A stretch of DNA of 34,908 nt. It comes from Burkholderiaceae bacterium. GTDB taxonomy: Bacteria; Pseudomonadota; Gammaproteobacteria; Burkholderiales; Burkholderiaceae. The stretch lies in NCBI GenBank assembly GCA_947482555.1, contig CANKKB010000004.1, forward strand, positions 1 to 34,908, read 5' to 3'. Numbering within the stretch: position 1 is the first letter of the stretch; each line of letters begins with the position of its first letter. Below, piece by piece: positions 33,496-34,908 of the stretch. The notes below the pieces were generated by a model. The model did no database searches, had not been told where the DNA came from, and saw only the letters and a program-made list of their open reading frames with translations. The position numbers were made by a program, and so were the translations under genes.

Positions 33496-34908
33496 GCTTC
33501 CACCTCTTTTTCTTCAAACCATCTATATAAAACGGGCAATACTAGTAATGTTAATGCTGTTGAGGTGACCAAACCAGCAATAACCACTGCGGCAAGAGGG
33601 CGAGTAACCTCAGACCCTGGACCGCCTGAGAAAACCATGGGAACCAGTGCTAGCATCGCAACTGAAGCCGTCATCATGACAGGTCTAAAGCGATGACTAC
33701 AGCCATGAAGTAAGGCATCCTCCATGCTATAGCCGTCCTCGCGCAGTTGCTTAATACAGGAAATCAATACCACCCCATTTAGCACTGCTATACCCCATAG
33801 ATTGATAAACCCTACTGCCGCCGGAACAGAAAGATATTCCCCCGTCAAAAATAAACCAAACACGCCGCCAATTGAGGCAAATGGCAGCACTAAAATAATT
33901 AAACTAGCTAATCTAATAGATTTAAAGAGCATAAAGAGTAAAAAGAAAATTGCTAGGATTGTTAGTGGAATAATAATCATGAGGCGCGCCATCGCTCTTT
34001 GCATATTTTCAAATTGACCACCCCATTGCAAGGTGTATCCCTGAGGTAGCTCTACGCTTTTAGCAATGAGTGCCTGCGCCTCTTGAACAAACCCGCCTAA
34101 ATCACGGCCCTCAACGTTAACACCAACAACCAAACGACGTCTACCGGACTCACGAGAAATCTGGGCTGGCCCTTCAAGTAAAGCTATCTCAGCTAAGTCT
34201 CGCATTAAGACTTGAGCGCCATTAGGCGAATGTAAAACAATATTTTTAATAGCATCGATTTTGTTTCGATAAAAATCCGGGTAACGTAACATTAGAGGAA
34301 AGCGCCGCTCTCCTTCATATACCGTGCTGGCCTGCTTACCACCAATTGCGGTCTCTATTACCTCATTCACATCCGAAACATTTATGCCATAACGTGCAAT
34401 CGCATCTCGATCAATTTTGATATTAAGATAATTTTGACCAGAGGCCTGTTCTATGCGTAAGTCATTACTACCTTTCATCTTTGTGAGAATTTGACCGATT
34501 TGTGATCCAAGCTTTTGAAGAACGGCAAGATCTTCTCCAAAAATCTTTACTGCTACTTGTGAGCGAACACCAGATACCATCTCATCAACACGCGCTGCGA
34601 TTGGCTGAGAGATGGCCAACTCAATACCAGGAAGTGTTTTAAGCTTTTCACGAATTTGCTGAGCGATTTCTTCTTGGCTTAAGTCTCTATCGCCTAATGG
34701 CTTTAGAGTAACAATCGGATCTGACTCATTAGGCTGACCTGGATCGGCAGGTGATTCACCTTTACCCAATCGAGAGACCGCCATCTCAACGCCGGGGATG
34801 GTCATGATGCGCTTAATTGCCTCGAACTCTAGCTTAATAGATTCATCTAGGGAGATATTTGGCGCCCTGACAATGACTGGCGTAATTGAACCTTCTTGCA
34901 TCACTGGA
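33492..34908 (-). CDS. Heavy-metal RND efflux permease (CusA/CzcA family), C-terminal part, continues past the window
   Basis: GVEMAVSRLGKGE...MVSGVRSQVAVKIFGEDL...LWGIAVLNGVVLISCIKQLREDG. Confidence 0.93.
   Translation of the reverse strand, partial: PVMQEGSITPVIVRAPNISLDESIKLEFEAIKRIMTIPGVEMAVSRLGKGESPADPGQPNESDPIVTLKPLGDRDLSQEEIAQQIREKLKTLPGIELAISQPIAARVDEMVSGVRSQVAVKIFGEDLAVLQKLGSQIGQILTKMKGSNDLRIEQASGQNYLNIKIDRDAIARYGINVSDVNEVIETAIGGKQASTVYEGERRFPLMLRYPDFYRNKIDAIKNIVLHSPNGAQVLMRDLAEIALLEGPAQISRESGRRRLVVGVNVEGRDLGGFVQEAQALIAKSVELPQGYTLQWGGQFENMQRAMARLMIIIPLTILAIFFLLFMLFKSIRLASLIILVLPFASIGGVFGLFLTGEYLSVPAAVGFINLWGIAVLNGVVLISCIKQLREDGYSMEDALLHGCSHRFRPVMMTASVAMLALVPMVFSGGPGSEVTRPLAAVVIAGLVTSTALTLLVLPVLYRWFEEKEVEA

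Noticed and set aside
1-34908. CRISPR arrays, toxin-antitoxin pairs, transposases, integrases, rRNA or intact tRNA
   Set aside because: None recognised on either strand.

Overview
Low-GC proteobacterial chromosome segment of about 35 kb. Gene content resembles Burkholderiaceae, probably Polynucleobacter-like; this is inferred from protein families, not searched. It holds about 40 mostly small, unrelated genes: lipoproteins, porin and other OMPs, cupins, DUF427/DUF2237/DUF2452/DUF393 proteins, NnrU, GlcG, PtsN-like, HDAC-like, photolyase, Cho-like nuclease, YggT, PsiE, CHRD, AlkB-like, an AttEFGH-like ABC operon, fasciclin, ChrR-like cupin, MBL hydrolase, and PII plus an RND pump. Many genes are decayed. 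I reconstructed remnants of an alternative oxidase, two heme/cytochrome-type proteins, an HPP-CBS protein and an FAD oxidoreductase. The most striking signal is a dispersed family of at least 8 degenerate repeats of about 45-75 nt, all in one orientation and all between genes (about 10.4-31.4 kb). They look derived from the 3' half of a CAU-anticodon tRNA plus its downstream flank. They split the region into modules, including single-gene modules (yggT, psiE), like scars of serial tRNA-targeted integration or an integron-like cassette array with tRNA-derived sites. No integrase, CRISPR array, rRNA or intact tRNA was seen. Several short genes missed by the >=60 aa ORF track were found by reading the sequence (DUF2256, small lipoprotein, small membrane proteins).
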